Part shown: one piece after another, positions 7,857 to 15,993 of the stretch
Position numbering within the stretch: the stretch's first letter is position 1
Layout of the letters: each line of letters opens with the position of its first letter
Source of the DNA: a virus
Length of the DNA stretch: 21,065 bases
Reading direction: 5' to 3' (one strand)
IMG/VR virus record: IMGVR_UViG_3300017786_000186
Coordinates: 1-21,065 of that record
Made by a program: the position numbers and the translations under genes
The notes under the pieces: generated by a model
Seen by the model: only the letters and a program-made list of their open reading frames with translations
The model's database searches: none
What the model was told of the DNA's origin: nothing

Positions 7857-10800
7857 CTATTGAGTTAGTTCTATTTTTAAAGAGTAATAAGTTTCTCCAC
7901 TTCCAGATATTCCTTGAGCATCTTGAACCTTTATTTTTAATATAATAGGTGTGTTTAAAGGAATTCCACTGCTAGGTCCATAAACTACAGGATCACTATC
8001 GGTTGACATTGTTAATAAACCTCCACTATCTATTAGTCTGAAAAAAGGATCTGTTGTTGAATTTTGAACTTTATTAACAACAACTTCTAAGTCTTGTAAA
8101 TCTGGACCAGATGAGCCATTAAAAGGTTTAGTTGTTGATTGACCACTGTTAAATAGATCTATAGTGCCTAAAGAATCACCTATATGTCTAGGCCCTGGCG
8201 AAGATATATGTATAGGGTAAGTAACACTTCCTCCAAGCTGACCTAAAGTCCAAGTGAGAGATCCTTGCGATGGTATTGGACTTAAACTAGGATTAGTGTT
8301 ACTTAGTAATAATTGTTTAGTAACTAAATTATTACCATTAGCTAATATTCTTAACGTTACATTAAAAGTTCTATCATTGCTATCTTGGCCCCAGTAAAAA
8401 TATTGACTAGGCGATGTTGATCTAACTCTTAGTCTATATCTAAAACCAGTTGTATTAACCAACTCAAAAGGAACAGGAGAAATTACAGCGCCATTACCAT
8501 TAGTAATACTAACCAACTCTATTGTTCCTACACTCATTAAAGTGTTGTTGCTGTCTACAGTTTGAAACTCAGGGCAAATCCAAGCACTTAGACTAGGTAC
8601 TATACTTTCGTTAGCGGTTAAACTTATAGGTTCTGGATTAGCTACTGGCGTAGCAATATCAACACCTATACCACCGCTGCTTGTAGCGATTGAAGAATTT
8701 AAAGGTTTTATTAACCCAGAGGTCGTGGTTTCGTTATATATTTCTATTTTAGACTCAACAGGTTCGGTTTCAAATACATTTAAATTTTTTGAAAAAGTTG
8801 GTGCAATTGAAGTAGATACTCCATTTTGCAAATCAGGTGAAAAACCAACTAAAAAGTTAGTTTCAATTTGTGCAACAAACGGATTACTACTAGCTTCTAA
8901 ATATAAAGGATCTATATATACGGTATTAGTAGTTGCAAAATTATTAGGATAAGAAGATTTTTGTGCATATTTTCCTCTATTAGCTGTCCACGGTCCAAGA
9001 TCATTAAATGATACTATAGAGTTAACTGTAAATTCGTTTTTTTGATAAACTTGAGAGGATTGAGATAACGCTAAAGATGGCAACCATGAAGCGGGATGAT
9101 TAGTAGGTGATACTATATATTTAGTAACTACTCTAGGGTAGAGCAGTGTTTCACTACCATATATTTCTTCTGTAGGGCCTACGTCCGCTAATTCTTTTGG
9201 AACTTTGTTTATGTTGTCACCATACAACACTATATTACTTACGTTGTTAGCTCTTTTATAAGAAGGTTTTGCTGGCGTGTTTAAAGTCCCGTCACCTACT
9301 TCACCTGTAAATACTATCTTGCCTGAAGTAGCACCTGGTACATATACATTGTAATATTCTTGTTCTAACTGTTGTACTACAACCTTGTATGTTAAATAAC
9401 CTAATGGATTTAAAGGCGTACTTCCAGAGTGTATTCCGTTAAATATACCTGGATAACCATTTGTTTTGCTAGTAGGTATTATGTCACTAAAGCTTATTTT
9501 TAAATTATTACCTGGCCAATTTAAAGTGCTAACTAGGTTTTCGTATGGCGCGTATACACTAGATTTTTCACCAGCTAAACCTAAACTTATAGACTCATCT
9601 CTTAATATAACATTAGAAGACCTACCATATCTGTCTATTAAAACAATACCTACTTTATATGATCTGTTTTGTTTTAGTGTATGGTTTATGTATTCTTTTC
9701 TGCTGTAACTATAGCCTCCAGATAAACTACCTATAGCTTTTTTTTCGCTGACGCCTAAGTAGTAATTTAAGTTTTCAGGAGAAGCGTGATTTTCTATAAA
9801 ATTTCCATATATAATTCTATTGCTTGCTGTAGCTTGAGCAGCAGCTCTAATAGGAACTTTATCGTGGACTCTAGTAGAAGCAGCATCTGGTAAAGTTTTA
9901 AATGGCTTAAAAGATTCATAACTGTATGAATAGTATCTATCAGTATTAGAAGTTAATTGATCTTCCACTATTATATCATCTACTACTTTTATAGCTATAC
10001 CATCTGATTCTTTAGCTAGTATTTGTATTTCTGTTACTTTAAAGTTGTTAAAAAAATCACTTTGAACAGACCCAGCAGTTGGGCTAGCTACATCAATACT
10101 ATACCTAGGTGGTAAATCTATTTTAAAAGTTGCACTAGTAACTTGGTTTTCCATGAACTTTACAATACCGCTGTCAGCAGTATCTTTTTCGTTTCTTTGA
10201 GTTTCTCCACTATAGCCACTATCTAAAAAATAACCAAAGTTTTTTGGTATAAATAAAGATTGAGTAAAAGGAGCCATTAAAGAATATTCGCCATCGTCAT
10301 ATTTAAACCTATAGCTAAAACTTACAAATTTATCTTTTAAATATTCGTCATCGCCGTCAAAATCTGCATTGTAATAAGGGTTAACTTGTTCAAATTGAAT
10401 AACATCACCAGCCTCAAAAGCAGCTGTGCCTGATTCTATGTATTTAGCAGCTGCATTACTAGCTTCTGTTACAGCGTTAACACCTGTCATACCAGATCCT
10501 ATTGGATATTCAAAAGTTAAATTTTTTTGTGAACCGGTAATATTTGTTAATTTAAAATAACCTAGCTCTGGTTTATTTATATTTATAAATCTTGTAACTG
10601 GTGAAGTTGCAATGTCAATGTTTGCAAATTCTAAATTTACAGTAGAAGAAGATAAAGCTTGTACAACAGATGTTGAGTGCGAAGGTAGATATTCAGATAT
10701 ATTATCTTGCATTGTATTTTCATTGCTATTGTTCAAAAAAGATATTGGAGAAAAAGGAGCAAATTTAGCGACTGAAATATGGTCTTCGTTAAAGTAATAT

Positions 10801-11339
10801 GTAGAATCTGCAATAGCTGTCTCTACGTTTATTTTTCTAGGTTGATTTCTATTGTCAGTAAAAAATAGTAAATCTTCTAAAAGATCTACACCTAACATAG
10901 GATGAGTTTTAGAAAAATTAAGAAAACTTCCTTCAACTAAAACACCAGAAGCTGGCGATGTAGAATTATTAAATGGACCTTGTATATATGCAATGTAGCA
11001 TTTAGAACCAGGTATGGTTCCACCAGCTGGATGTGGCACATTGTCAACTGGAAAATTACTTAATTGATCTTGAGAAGAATCAACAAAGTTAGTAGCAAAT
11101 ATATATATTCTATCTTTATCTGTATCAACATAAGTACCAATAATTTCTGTATTAACAGCAAAATTAAAATTAGAATATTTTATATTCCCTAAAATATTTT
11201 CAACAACCCCTTCGTCTGGTCCTTCACTTTTACTTATAGATATATTTCTACCATCTCTATATTCGCCGCTAGGTAAAAGTCTTTCATCTAAGTCTTTGTT
11301 CATTTTAGACTTGACAAATACATTTCTTACTTCTGCCAT
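7857..11339 (-). CDS. Large tail structural protein (1160 residues), hub with cadherin-like C-terminus
   Basis: The N-terminus (VRNVFVKSKMNKDLDERLLP, then GEYRDGRNISISKSEG) is the kind of opening I associate with tail-hub/nozzle proteins of crAss-like and related marine podoviruses. Beta-propeller-like strands follow: DKDRIYIFATNF about residues 74-85 and LLEDLLFFTDNRNQPRKINV about 153-172. The rest is a long beta-rich chain of Ser/Thr/Asn/Gly-rich domains. The last 90 or so residues look like a cadherin/Ig-like beta sandwich (FRLIDSGGLLTM, then LKIKVQDAQG). Such C-terminal domains often decorate tails and bind host surface, but that role is inferred. It lies one base after the 395-residue connector gene and two bases before the 631-residue hub gene. 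It ends in TAG; most other genes here end in TAA. No enzymatic motif seen. Confidence 0.65.
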   Translation of the reverse strand: MAEVRNVFVKSKMNKDLDERLLPSGEYRDGRNISISKSEGPDEGVVENILGNIKYSNFNFAVNTEIIGTYVDTDKDRIYIFATNFVDSSQDQLSNFPVDNVPHPAGGTIPGSKCYIAYIQGPFNNSTSPASGVLVEGSFLNFSKTHPMLGVDLLEDLLFFTDNRNQPRKINVETAIADSTYYFNEDHISVAKFAPFSPISFLNNSNENTMQDNISEYLPSHSTSVVQALSSSTVNLEFANIDIATSPVTRFININKPELGYFKLTNITGSQKNLTFEYPIGSGMTGVNAVTEASNAAAKYIESGTAAFEAGDVIQFEQVNPYYNADFDGDDEYLKDKFVSFSYRFKYDDGEYSLMAPFTQSLFIPKNFGYFLDSGYSGETQRNEKDTADSGIVKFMENQVTSATFKIDLPPRYSIDVASPTAGSVQSDFFNNFKVTEIQILAKESDGIAIKVVDDIIVEDQLTSNTDRYYSYSYESFKPFKTLPDAASTRVHDKVPIRAAAQATASNRIIYGNFIENHASPENLNYYLGVSEKKAIGSLSGGYSYSRKEYINHTLKQNRSYKVGIVLIDRYGRSSNVILRDESISLGLAGEKSSVYAPYENLVSTLNWPGNNLKISFSDIIPTSKTNGYPGIFNGIHSGSTPLNPLGYLTYKVVVQQLEQEYYNVYVPGATSGKIVFTGEVGDGTLNTPAKPSYKRANNVSNIVLYGDNINKVPKELADVGPTEEIYGSETLLYPRVVTKYIVSPTNHPASWLPSLALSQSSQVYQKNEFTVNSIVSFNDLGPWTANRGKYAQKSSYPNNFATTNTVYIDPLYLEASSNPFVAQIETNFLVGFSPDLQNGVSTSIAPTFSKNLNVFETEPVESKIEIYNETTTSGLIKPLNSSIATSSGGIGVDIATPVANPEPISLTANESIVPSLSAWICPEFQTVDSNNTLMSVGTIELVSITNGNGAVISPVPFELVNTTGFRYRLRVRSTSPSQYFYWGQDSNDRTFNVTLRILANGNNLVTKQLLLSNTNPSLSPIPSQGSLTWTLGQLGGSVTYPIHISSPGPRHIGDSLGTIDLFNSGQSTTKPFNGSSGPDLQDLEVVVNKVQNSTTDPFFRLIDSGGLLTMSTDSDPVVYGPSSGIPLNTPIILKIKVQDAQGISGSGETYYSLKIELTQ

Positions 11340-11340
11340 A

Positions 11341-12528
11341 TTAATGCTTTATCCATTTAGATTTACCTCTCATAGTTTGTATCATCTCACTTGGCTTCAT
11401 ATTGCTTAAACGTATTTTAGCATTTCTAAGCTGGGCTGATCTATCTCTTTTAAATCTTTGAACTATATATTCTTGAACACCTGATCTACCTGCTAATATA
11501 GAATATGCTATATGCATGTACATTGCTTCTTCTGCCATTTTAGGTACTTTAGTATCTAAGTCAGATGCTAAGCCATCAGATATGTATTCTAGTATTATGA
11601 TTCTACCTTTTAAATCACTAGAAAAAGATATTACATTTTTTCTTCTGTCTATGTTAAACCAACCATTGCTTTGAGAAACAACTGGGTCTAAACCATATCT
11701 TCTTCCATAAGTTTCTTTTCTCCAATTAAAGTTATAAACATTAGCATCATAAAAGTATTGATCAAATTCACCTGTTATAAGTCTATCATTAGCACTTTCC
11801 CATCTAGTTCTAGTAATTGATTGAGCCGCTTCAGTGTTTTCTCCATATTTATCTTGAACAAAGCTACCGTCTTTTTGTTGTAGTGGTACAGATGTTGGAT
11901 CTGTAGTTAAATTATTAGCTGGATATATAGGATGCAGCACACCCATATTGTCAACAAAAGACATCCTAACATAATTAACATAGTCTTGTGGTATTACAAC
12001 AGAGTTACTCGGTGGTAAATCTAATTCTAAAGTTTTTATACTATTTAAAGTGTCATAGCTAAACTCTTGTAACCCTCTTTTAGCGTGAAATATAACATCA
12101 GTTCTTTTAACTAGTGGTATTAATTTGCCAACACCAGTATAAGCTATTAAAAAGTTATTTACTATATCATTTAATTTAATATATTCATAACTACCATAAT
12201 TGTTCCATAGTGCTCCAGCTTTTAAAACAACTCTTACTAATGTTGTAGCTGAGTTAGCAACTGCTACACTAAGTGTTATAGTTTGTTGATTATAAGGAGG
12301 TTTAACAGTGTTATCATTTACTACTGCAATAGTACCAGCTATATAATCATTAAAAGTAACACCACCATCTGTGCTTACTTGAACGCCGAAATTAGCAGGT
12401 TCTGTTGATGTAGCTACAGTTAGTTTAGGTTCAAATGTACAAGTAAAAACAGTTTGAGGAGCTGCTGTAACTGCAAACATCTTTTCTCCTGCATAATACT
12501 CTTCGTTAGTTTGATTAATTAAGCTCAT
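11341..12528 (-). CDS. Connector / ring-type neck protein (395 residues) with N-terminal beta domain
   Basis: Two parts are visible. Residues 1 to about 114 are a beta-rich, Thr/Val/Ala-rich domain (FGVQVSTDGGVTFNDYIAGT) that looks like a small decoration or carbohydrate-binding module. From about 117 the sequence changes to YIKLNDIVNNFLIAYTGVGK, then KRTDVIFHAKRGLQEFSYDT, LPPSNSVVIPQDYVNYVRMS and, near the end, KMAEEAMYMHIAYSILAGRS. I recall this second part as a conserved structural family in crAss-like and marine podoviruses, assigned to the neck or tail rings. The Arg/Lys-rich C-terminus (RFKRDRSAQLRNAKIRLSNM) could contact the channel DNA. Order between a 244-residue ring-type protein and the hub supports a connector role. 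The ATG at 12528 is three bases after the preceding TAA. Confidence 0.62.
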   Translation of the reverse strand: MSLINQTNEEYYAGEKMFAVTAAPQTVFTCTFEPKLTVATSTEPANFGVQVSTDGGVTFNDYIAGTIAVVNDNTVKPPYNQQTITLSVAVANSATTLVRVVLKAGALWNNYGSYEYIKLNDIVNNFLIAYTGVGKLIPLVKRTDVIFHAKRGLQEFSYDTLNSIKTLELDLPPSNSVVIPQDYVNYVRMSFVDNMGVLHPIYPANNLTTDPTSVPLQQKDGSFVQDKYGENTEAAQSITRTRWESANDRLITGEFDQYFYDANVYNFNWRKETYGRRYGLDPVVSQSNGWFNIDRRKNVISFSSDLKGRIIILEYISDGLASDLDTKVPKMAEEAMYMHIAYSILAGRSGVQEYIVQRFKRDRSAQLRNAKIRLSNMKPSEMIQTMRGKSKWIKH

Positions 12529-12531
12529 TTA

Positions 12532-13266
12532 TTATTGTTTTTGATTTGCTCTATCTGCTTGTAGTTGACCTGATGCAGCTTGAACTATTTGAGGATCTCT
12601 TATAACTATACCAGCATACATTAATATAGCTAATACAACTTCTGTAAATTCAGAATTATGTAATTCAAAATCTACAGTTGGAGGCGTGTTAGTGTTGTAA
12701 ATAAACTGACCTAAGTTACCTACTGTGTAAGCCCAGTTAATATCATCTGGAACTTTAATATATTGAACTGCTACATTAGCTGTACCAGCATTTGCGTTAG
12801 TATTTATAATATTTGGATATGCTTGCAATTTATTGTTTTCAAATAAGTATATAGGAAATTGCTCGCTTGGAGTTACTAGTGGAGATAATCTTAAGTTATA
12901 AAATTCTCCTCTATCTACTCTTTGCATTTCGACTGGTAGTCTGTTATTAGCTTCGTAAGTAACAGATCCCACTATGTGAGTAAGAGTTGGTAAGGTAAAA
13001 TTGTTATCGGCAGGAACATAAGTAGCATTACCATCTCTTTTAAATATGTTCATCTTTTCATTTAGGTTCATTAACCTATTAGCGTAATCCACGTCAGTTT
13101 GTGGCATTCTAGTATATTGATTTAAATCTTCAAAATACTTTTCAAAGATTTCTCTTTGGACTTGCGTACCTATTCTATTAAACTCTTCAGGCGTCATATA
13201 GCCTCTTTGTTCTTTATTTAGTATAAGTAATACAGTTTTATATACTTTATTTACGCTTATTGCCAT
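12532..13266 (-). CDS. Head-tail connector / ring-type protein (244 residues)
   Basis: A helical N-terminus (NKVYKTVLLILNKEQRGYMT followed by PEEFNRIGTQVQREIFEKYF) leads into a beta-rich middle (TLPTLTHIVGSVTYEANNRL, then PVEMQRVDRGEFYNLRLSPL) and a helical end with a hydrophobic helix (FTEVVLAILMYAGIVIRD). It resembles, from memory, the first ring or tail-tubular-A-like proteins of crAss-like and marine podoviruses; in T7 order the counterpart is gp11, which joins portal to nozzle. It is the first gene after a rho-independent terminator, so it needs readthrough or its own promoter; no convincing promoter could be picked in the 57-base gap. The ATG at 13266 is preceded by an A-rich leader without Shine-Dalgarno. 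Exact ring assignment is inference. Confidence 0.62.
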   Translation of the reverse strand: MAISVNKVYKTVLLILNKEQRGYMTPEEFNRIGTQVQREIFEKYFEDLNQYTRMPQTDVDYANRLMNLNEKMNIFKRDGNATYVPADNNFTLPTLTHIVGSVTYEANNRLPVEMQRVDRGEFYNLRLSPLVTPSEQFPIYLFENNKLQAYPNIINTNANAGTANVAVQYIKVPDDINWAYTVGNLGQFIYNTNTPPTVDFELHNSEFTEVVLAILMYAGIVIRDPQIVQAASGQLQADRANQKQ

Positions 13267-13278
13267 TTTAATCTTTTT

Positions 13279-13305
13279 AAAAAAAAAGGGTGGCGTAAAC
13301 CACCC
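13279..13305 (-). terminator. Rho-independent terminator after the 264-residue gene
   Basis: Reading the minus strand, GGGTGG (13300-13305) pairs perfectly with CCACCC (13288-13293) around a six-base loop and is followed directly by a run of T (complement of the A-run 13279-13287). It lies in the 57-base gap between the stop at 13324 and the start at 13266. A perfect GC-rich six-pair stem plus T-tract in otherwise AT-rich DNA makes this a confident intrinsic terminator. Confidence 0.88.
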
Positions 13306-13323
13306 TAAGTTATAATCACTTGT

Positions 13324-14118
13324 TTATTTTAGTTTTTTCATTATTGAGTTGTAAACCTCAACACCTTCATCTGTTTTAAACCAAGCAGCCATTGCTGAGT
13401 AAGGGTTTTCATCAAAAGGAACTTTCATTAATTTTTTATTATTACTAGCCCATGAAAAACTTCTTTGATCACTAGATAATTGAACTATACCTGATTCTAC
13501 TGATATAATAGCAACGTTTCTAAGTTCAACATTTTCATCTTCTGCTAAGTCTAGGAACAAGTTAGGGTTTCTTTTAGCAAATAATAATAAATCTCTTTTT
13601 AGTTCTTTAGAAGTTAAATTATTAACTTCAGATCCTATTTCTGTTCTTAATATAGCTTCTGCTTTGTCAATATCCATGTCATAGGCCATATTCATTGCAG
13701 CTATTTCTAATTCTAAACTATCATATTGATCTTCAGCTTCAACAACTGGATCAAACTCTGCAAATAGTAATCCTTTATGAGGATGTTTTTCTAAGAACTC
13801 TTGTAAATTTCTTTTTTCTTTAGGAACTATTAAATGCCCATTACTAAAAACAATATGTTTTAAAGTTGATTGACCTTGTTGCTCGTCAACAAATATTGAT
13901 TTTTGATTAGTAGCATATCTTAATTCTCTTTCATAACCTTTTTCTGGGTCAAACCAAACCAAAGGGTATCTAGCAGAATGTTTGCTAGGTATAGTATGAG
14001 TTAGAGGACTTTTGTTTCCTATTAGATAGTAATTTCTATCTTTATATTCCCAAGTATCTTTTTTTACTTCAGGAGTTTTTACAGCTTTAGCTGTAGTTTT
14101 CTTTTCTTTTGTTTCCAT
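13324..14118 (-). CDS. Unrecognised phage structural-module protein (264 residues)
   Basis: I do not recognise the family with confidence. Residues 1 to about 20 are Lys/Thr-rich (METKEKKTTAKAVKTPEVKK) and probably disordered. A mixed beta domain follows (WEYKDRNYYLIGNKSPLTHT; RYPLVWFDPEKG; STLKHIVFSNGHLIVPKEKR). A helical region about 125-200 is acidic (AEFDPVVEAEDQYDSLELEI; LLLFAKRNPNLFLDLAEDEN). The end (DQRSFSWASNNKKLMKVPFD, then ENPYSAMAAWFKTDEGVEVY) looks like a compact binding fold. No catalytic motif, signal or membrane helix. The start is ATG at 14118: a longer in-frame TTG at 14157 lies inside the upstream terminator hairpin and would add a spurious hydrophobic leader. Terminators on both sides make it a separate transcription unit or one read at reduced level. 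A head-completion or neck role would fit its place between capsid and connector genes, but this is speculative. Confidence 0.8.
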   Translation of the reverse strand: METKEKKTTAKAVKTPEVKKDTWEYKDRNYYLIGNKSPLTHTIPSKHSARYPLVWFDPEKGYERELRYATNQKSIFVDEQQGQSTLKHIVFSNGHLIVPKEKRNLQEFLEKHPHKGLLFAEFDPVVEAEDQYDSLELEIAAMNMAYDMDIDKAEAILRTEIGSEVNNLTSKELKRDLLLFAKRNPNLFLDLAEDENVELRNVAIISVESGIVQLSSDQRSFSWASNNKKLMKVPFDENPYSAMAAWFKTDEGVEVYNSIMKKLK

Positions 14119-14132
14119 AATATAATATAATA
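14116..14132 (-). repeat. 17-base AT-rich sequence covering the start of the 264-residue gene (copy 1)
   Basis: On the minus strand this reads TATTATATTATATTATG and ends in the ATG start codon. The identical 17 bases occur at the start of the scaffold-like gene (17194-17210). It could be a translation-initiation element in a system without Shine-Dalgarno, or hold a promoter -10-like TATAAT/TATATT. Being low-complexity AT, chance is not excluded. Confidence 0.5.
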
Positions 14133-14140
14133 TAATAATT

Positions 14141-14166
14141 AAAAAAGACCCCGCCAAAGCGGGATC
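14141..14166 (-). terminator. Rho-independent terminator after the capsid-proximal 90-residue gene
   Basis: Reading the minus strand, GATCCCGC (14159-14166) pairs with GCGGGGTC (14147-14154), one G-T pair, around a four-base loop, followed directly by six T (complement of 14141-14146) and more A/T. It sits 14 bases after the stop of the 90-residue gene. The place is analogous to T7 T-phi, which follows the capsid gene and sets the level of downstream late transcripts. Confidence 0.9.
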
Positions 14167-14180
14167 TTATTATTTAGTTG

Positions 14181-14453
14181 TTAAACTGTAACAGCTATTC
14201 CAGGAGTAGTTGTAGCTACGCCTGACATATCTACAGCAACACCTCCACCACCATCAACTTTCTTGATAGCAGCTTTTACTCTTTTTGTAATCTCTACACC
14301 ATTTGATGCTGAAGTAATTACAACAGAACTTAAAGCAGCGTTTCCGTAGCTTATAGTGCAAGTATTTGTAGCGCCAGCAATTTTTACAACGCCGTCTAAA
14401 AATACTACTTCTTCGATACTATTATGTGCATCTTCTATATATAATTGTGCCAT
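14181..14453 (-). CDS. Small capsid-proximal protein (90 residues), possible head decoration
   Basis: A short beta-rich protein: LYIEDAHNSIEEVVFLDGVV, then a Thr/Ala/Ser-rich stretch TCTISYGNAALSSVVITSAS, a basic helix-like piece EITKRVKAAIKKVDGG, and a Val/Gly/Thr-rich end. No signal peptide or membrane helix. It follows the major capsid gene by 30 bases and ends just before a strong terminator, so it is probably made at capsid-like levels. A head decoration or capsid-stabilising protein is the natural inference, but I recognise no family; a small neck or assembly protein is equally possible. The ATG at 14453 has an A-rich leader (AAAAAAATAAGAAA) without Shine-Dalgarno. Confidence 0.7.
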   Translation of the reverse strand: MAQLYIEDAHNSIEEVVFLDGVVKIAGATNTCTISYGNAALSSVVITSASNGVEITKRVKAAIKKVDGGGGVAVDMSGVATTTPGIAVTV

Positions 14454-14483
14454 TTTCTTATTTTTTTAAATGTTAATAATTAA

Positions 14484-15989
14484 TTAAGCTCCTTTGAATA
14501 ACACGAAGTTATTAGCAGCTTGAGTTACTAAACATCTTTCAGATAAGAAATTAACTTTCATAGCATCAAGATCAGAAGTATAAGCACCACCAACAGAACC
14601 AGTGATCCAAGACTTATAACGTCTGTCTTCAGTTTCAGAAGCTCTATATCTTACGTGTAAGAAAGGACGTCTGATATTTACACCCATCATTTGGTCATAA
14701 ACAGTAGTAGTACCAGCAGGAACCATAACACCATCAATAGCATTATCTAACCCTCTAGTAGTAGCATCGTTTAAGTATTTCCAGTCAGTTTTGTAGAAGT
14801 CATAAGAACCTCTTCTAAATCCTGAAAATCCAAAGTTTAATGCCATATCTTCTTCATTGTCAAAAAGACCATAAGAAGCAGACTGAGTAGAAGCATAACC
14901 TCCACCGGCCATAGCACCGATCATGTCATCAAAATCCAAAGCAGTAGCTCTTGATAAGAAAAGCATGTTTTCTTCAATAGCACCTTGCTTGTCTAATTGC
15001 TTAAGGATAGCATCAAAATCTCCTAATGCACCAGCTCCAGGAGCAGCAGCTCCAGCAAATCCAGAATATACGTTACCTCTTGCTTCAATAGCAGCAAATA
15101 AACCTTCAGATCCTTTAACTACAGTAGCACCAGAGTTTCCGTAAGCAAAAGCTTCAGTAGCTCTACCACCAGTAGTATCATATTTAACTGCTTCAACCAT
15201 AGACATTTCTAGGTAATCGTCAAATCTTAATCTTGTTTCAGACTCAGATTTTAAATACCATAAGTATCCAGATGTTCCATCTTCAGTAGCAACTTCAACC
15301 CAACCAATTTGAGCAGTATCAGATCCATTAATCTCAAAGTTGTCTTTAAGAATAATTGGTGAATTTGAAAACTGAGAAAATTGTGGCTGAATAGTTCCAG
15401 TCATTCCAGTAGAACCTTTAGCAAACTCAGAACCATATACAAATAATGAAGCAATGTTAGCTCCTTTTAATGTAGCAGGTAAATTAGCATAAGTAGTCTC
15501 ATACAAAGAACAAGTTAACTCATCTTGTAATGTACCAGCTGAACTAGTAACGCTTTGTACTAAAGCTTTAGCAGTTACTAATCCTGTAGCTCTATCAGAA
15601 AGTAAAATAGATTGTCCAGGTCTAACAGCACCATTTGGAGCATCAGCACCAGGAGCAGCAGCAGCTAAATCTAAAGTAATTTTTATTTGGTTAGCTTGAC
15701 CACCAACAGCAGCTGTAGAAGAATTCTTATACGCTACGTGTAATCTATTTTGCTCAGACCATACTACTTGATCAGATGTCATAGGCATTTCAGCGCCTAC
15801 CATTCTCAAGAAACCACCTAAAGTTCGGTTTCCGTATCTTTCTACTTCCGCTTCGTAAAGCTCAGGTAGATATTGTTGCGCAAAATCATTAGCACCACCT
15901 GTAAAATCTAGGTAGTTATCGTTAAGTGCTAATCTTTTTTGAGCAGGCTTAATTTGTGCAGGAAAACTCCCACTTGTATTAAAACTCAT
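14484..15989 (-). CDS. Major capsid protein (501 residues)
   Basis: The N-terminal region reads YLDFTGGANDFAQQYLPELY and then EVERYGNRTLGGFLRMVGAE, followed by MPMTSDQVVWSEQNRLHVAY. This is the opening I associate with major capsid proteins of crAss-like and related marine podoviruses, and 501 residues fits that group. The rest is Ala/Gly/Thr-rich with few cysteines, including the loop GAAAPGAGALGDFDAILKQL near residues 313-332, and ends RRPFLHVRYRASETEDRRYK, a typical strand near the HK97-fold P-domain end. Composition (low Lys, high Ala/Gly/Thr), position after the scaffold-like gene, and the small gene plus terminator downstream all agree. No protease cleavage signal or prohead protease gene is evident. 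The ATG at 15989 lies four bases after the scaffold stop, with an A-rich leader. Confidence 0.85.
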   Translation of the reverse strand: MSFNTSGSFPAQIKPAQKRLALNDNYLDFTGGANDFAQQYLPELYEAEVERYGNRTLGGFLRMVGAEMPMTSDQVVWSEQNRLHVAYKNSSTAAVGGQANQIKITLDLAAAAPGADAPNGAVRPGQSILLSDRATGLVTAKALVQSVTSSAGTLQDELTCSLYETTYANLPATLKGANIASLFVYGSEFAKGSTGMTGTIQPQFSQFSNSPIILKDNFEINGSDTAQIGWVEVATEDGTSGYLWYLKSESETRLRFDDYLEMSMVEAVKYDTTGGRATEAFAYGNSGATVVKGSEGLFAAIEARGNVYSGFAGAAAPGAGALGDFDAILKQLDKQGAIEENMLFLSRATALDFDDMIGAMAGGGYASTQSASYGLFDNEEDMALNFGFSGFRRGSYDFYKTDWKYLNDATTRGLDNAIDGVMVPAGTTTVYDQMMGVNIRRPFLHVRYRASETEDRRYKSWITGSVGGAYTSDLDAMKVNFLSERCLVTQAANNFVLFKGA

Positions 15990-15993
15990 TTTT

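Noticed and set aside
446-10797. Plus-strand open frames at 446-637, 2968-3240, 3776-4003, 4507-4782, 7525-7794, 8725-8952, 9466-9708 and 10612-10797.
   Set aside because: All lie inside long minus-strand genes with clear protein features, have no plausible leader and show cysteine/serine-rich translations typical of antisense frames.
14119-14157. Longer version of the 264-residue protein starting with TTG at 14157 (hydrophobic leader MAGSFLIIILYYI).
   Set aside because: The extra codons are the terminator hairpin, its T-tract and the AT-rich leader, so the hydrophobic run is an artefact of non-coding DNA.
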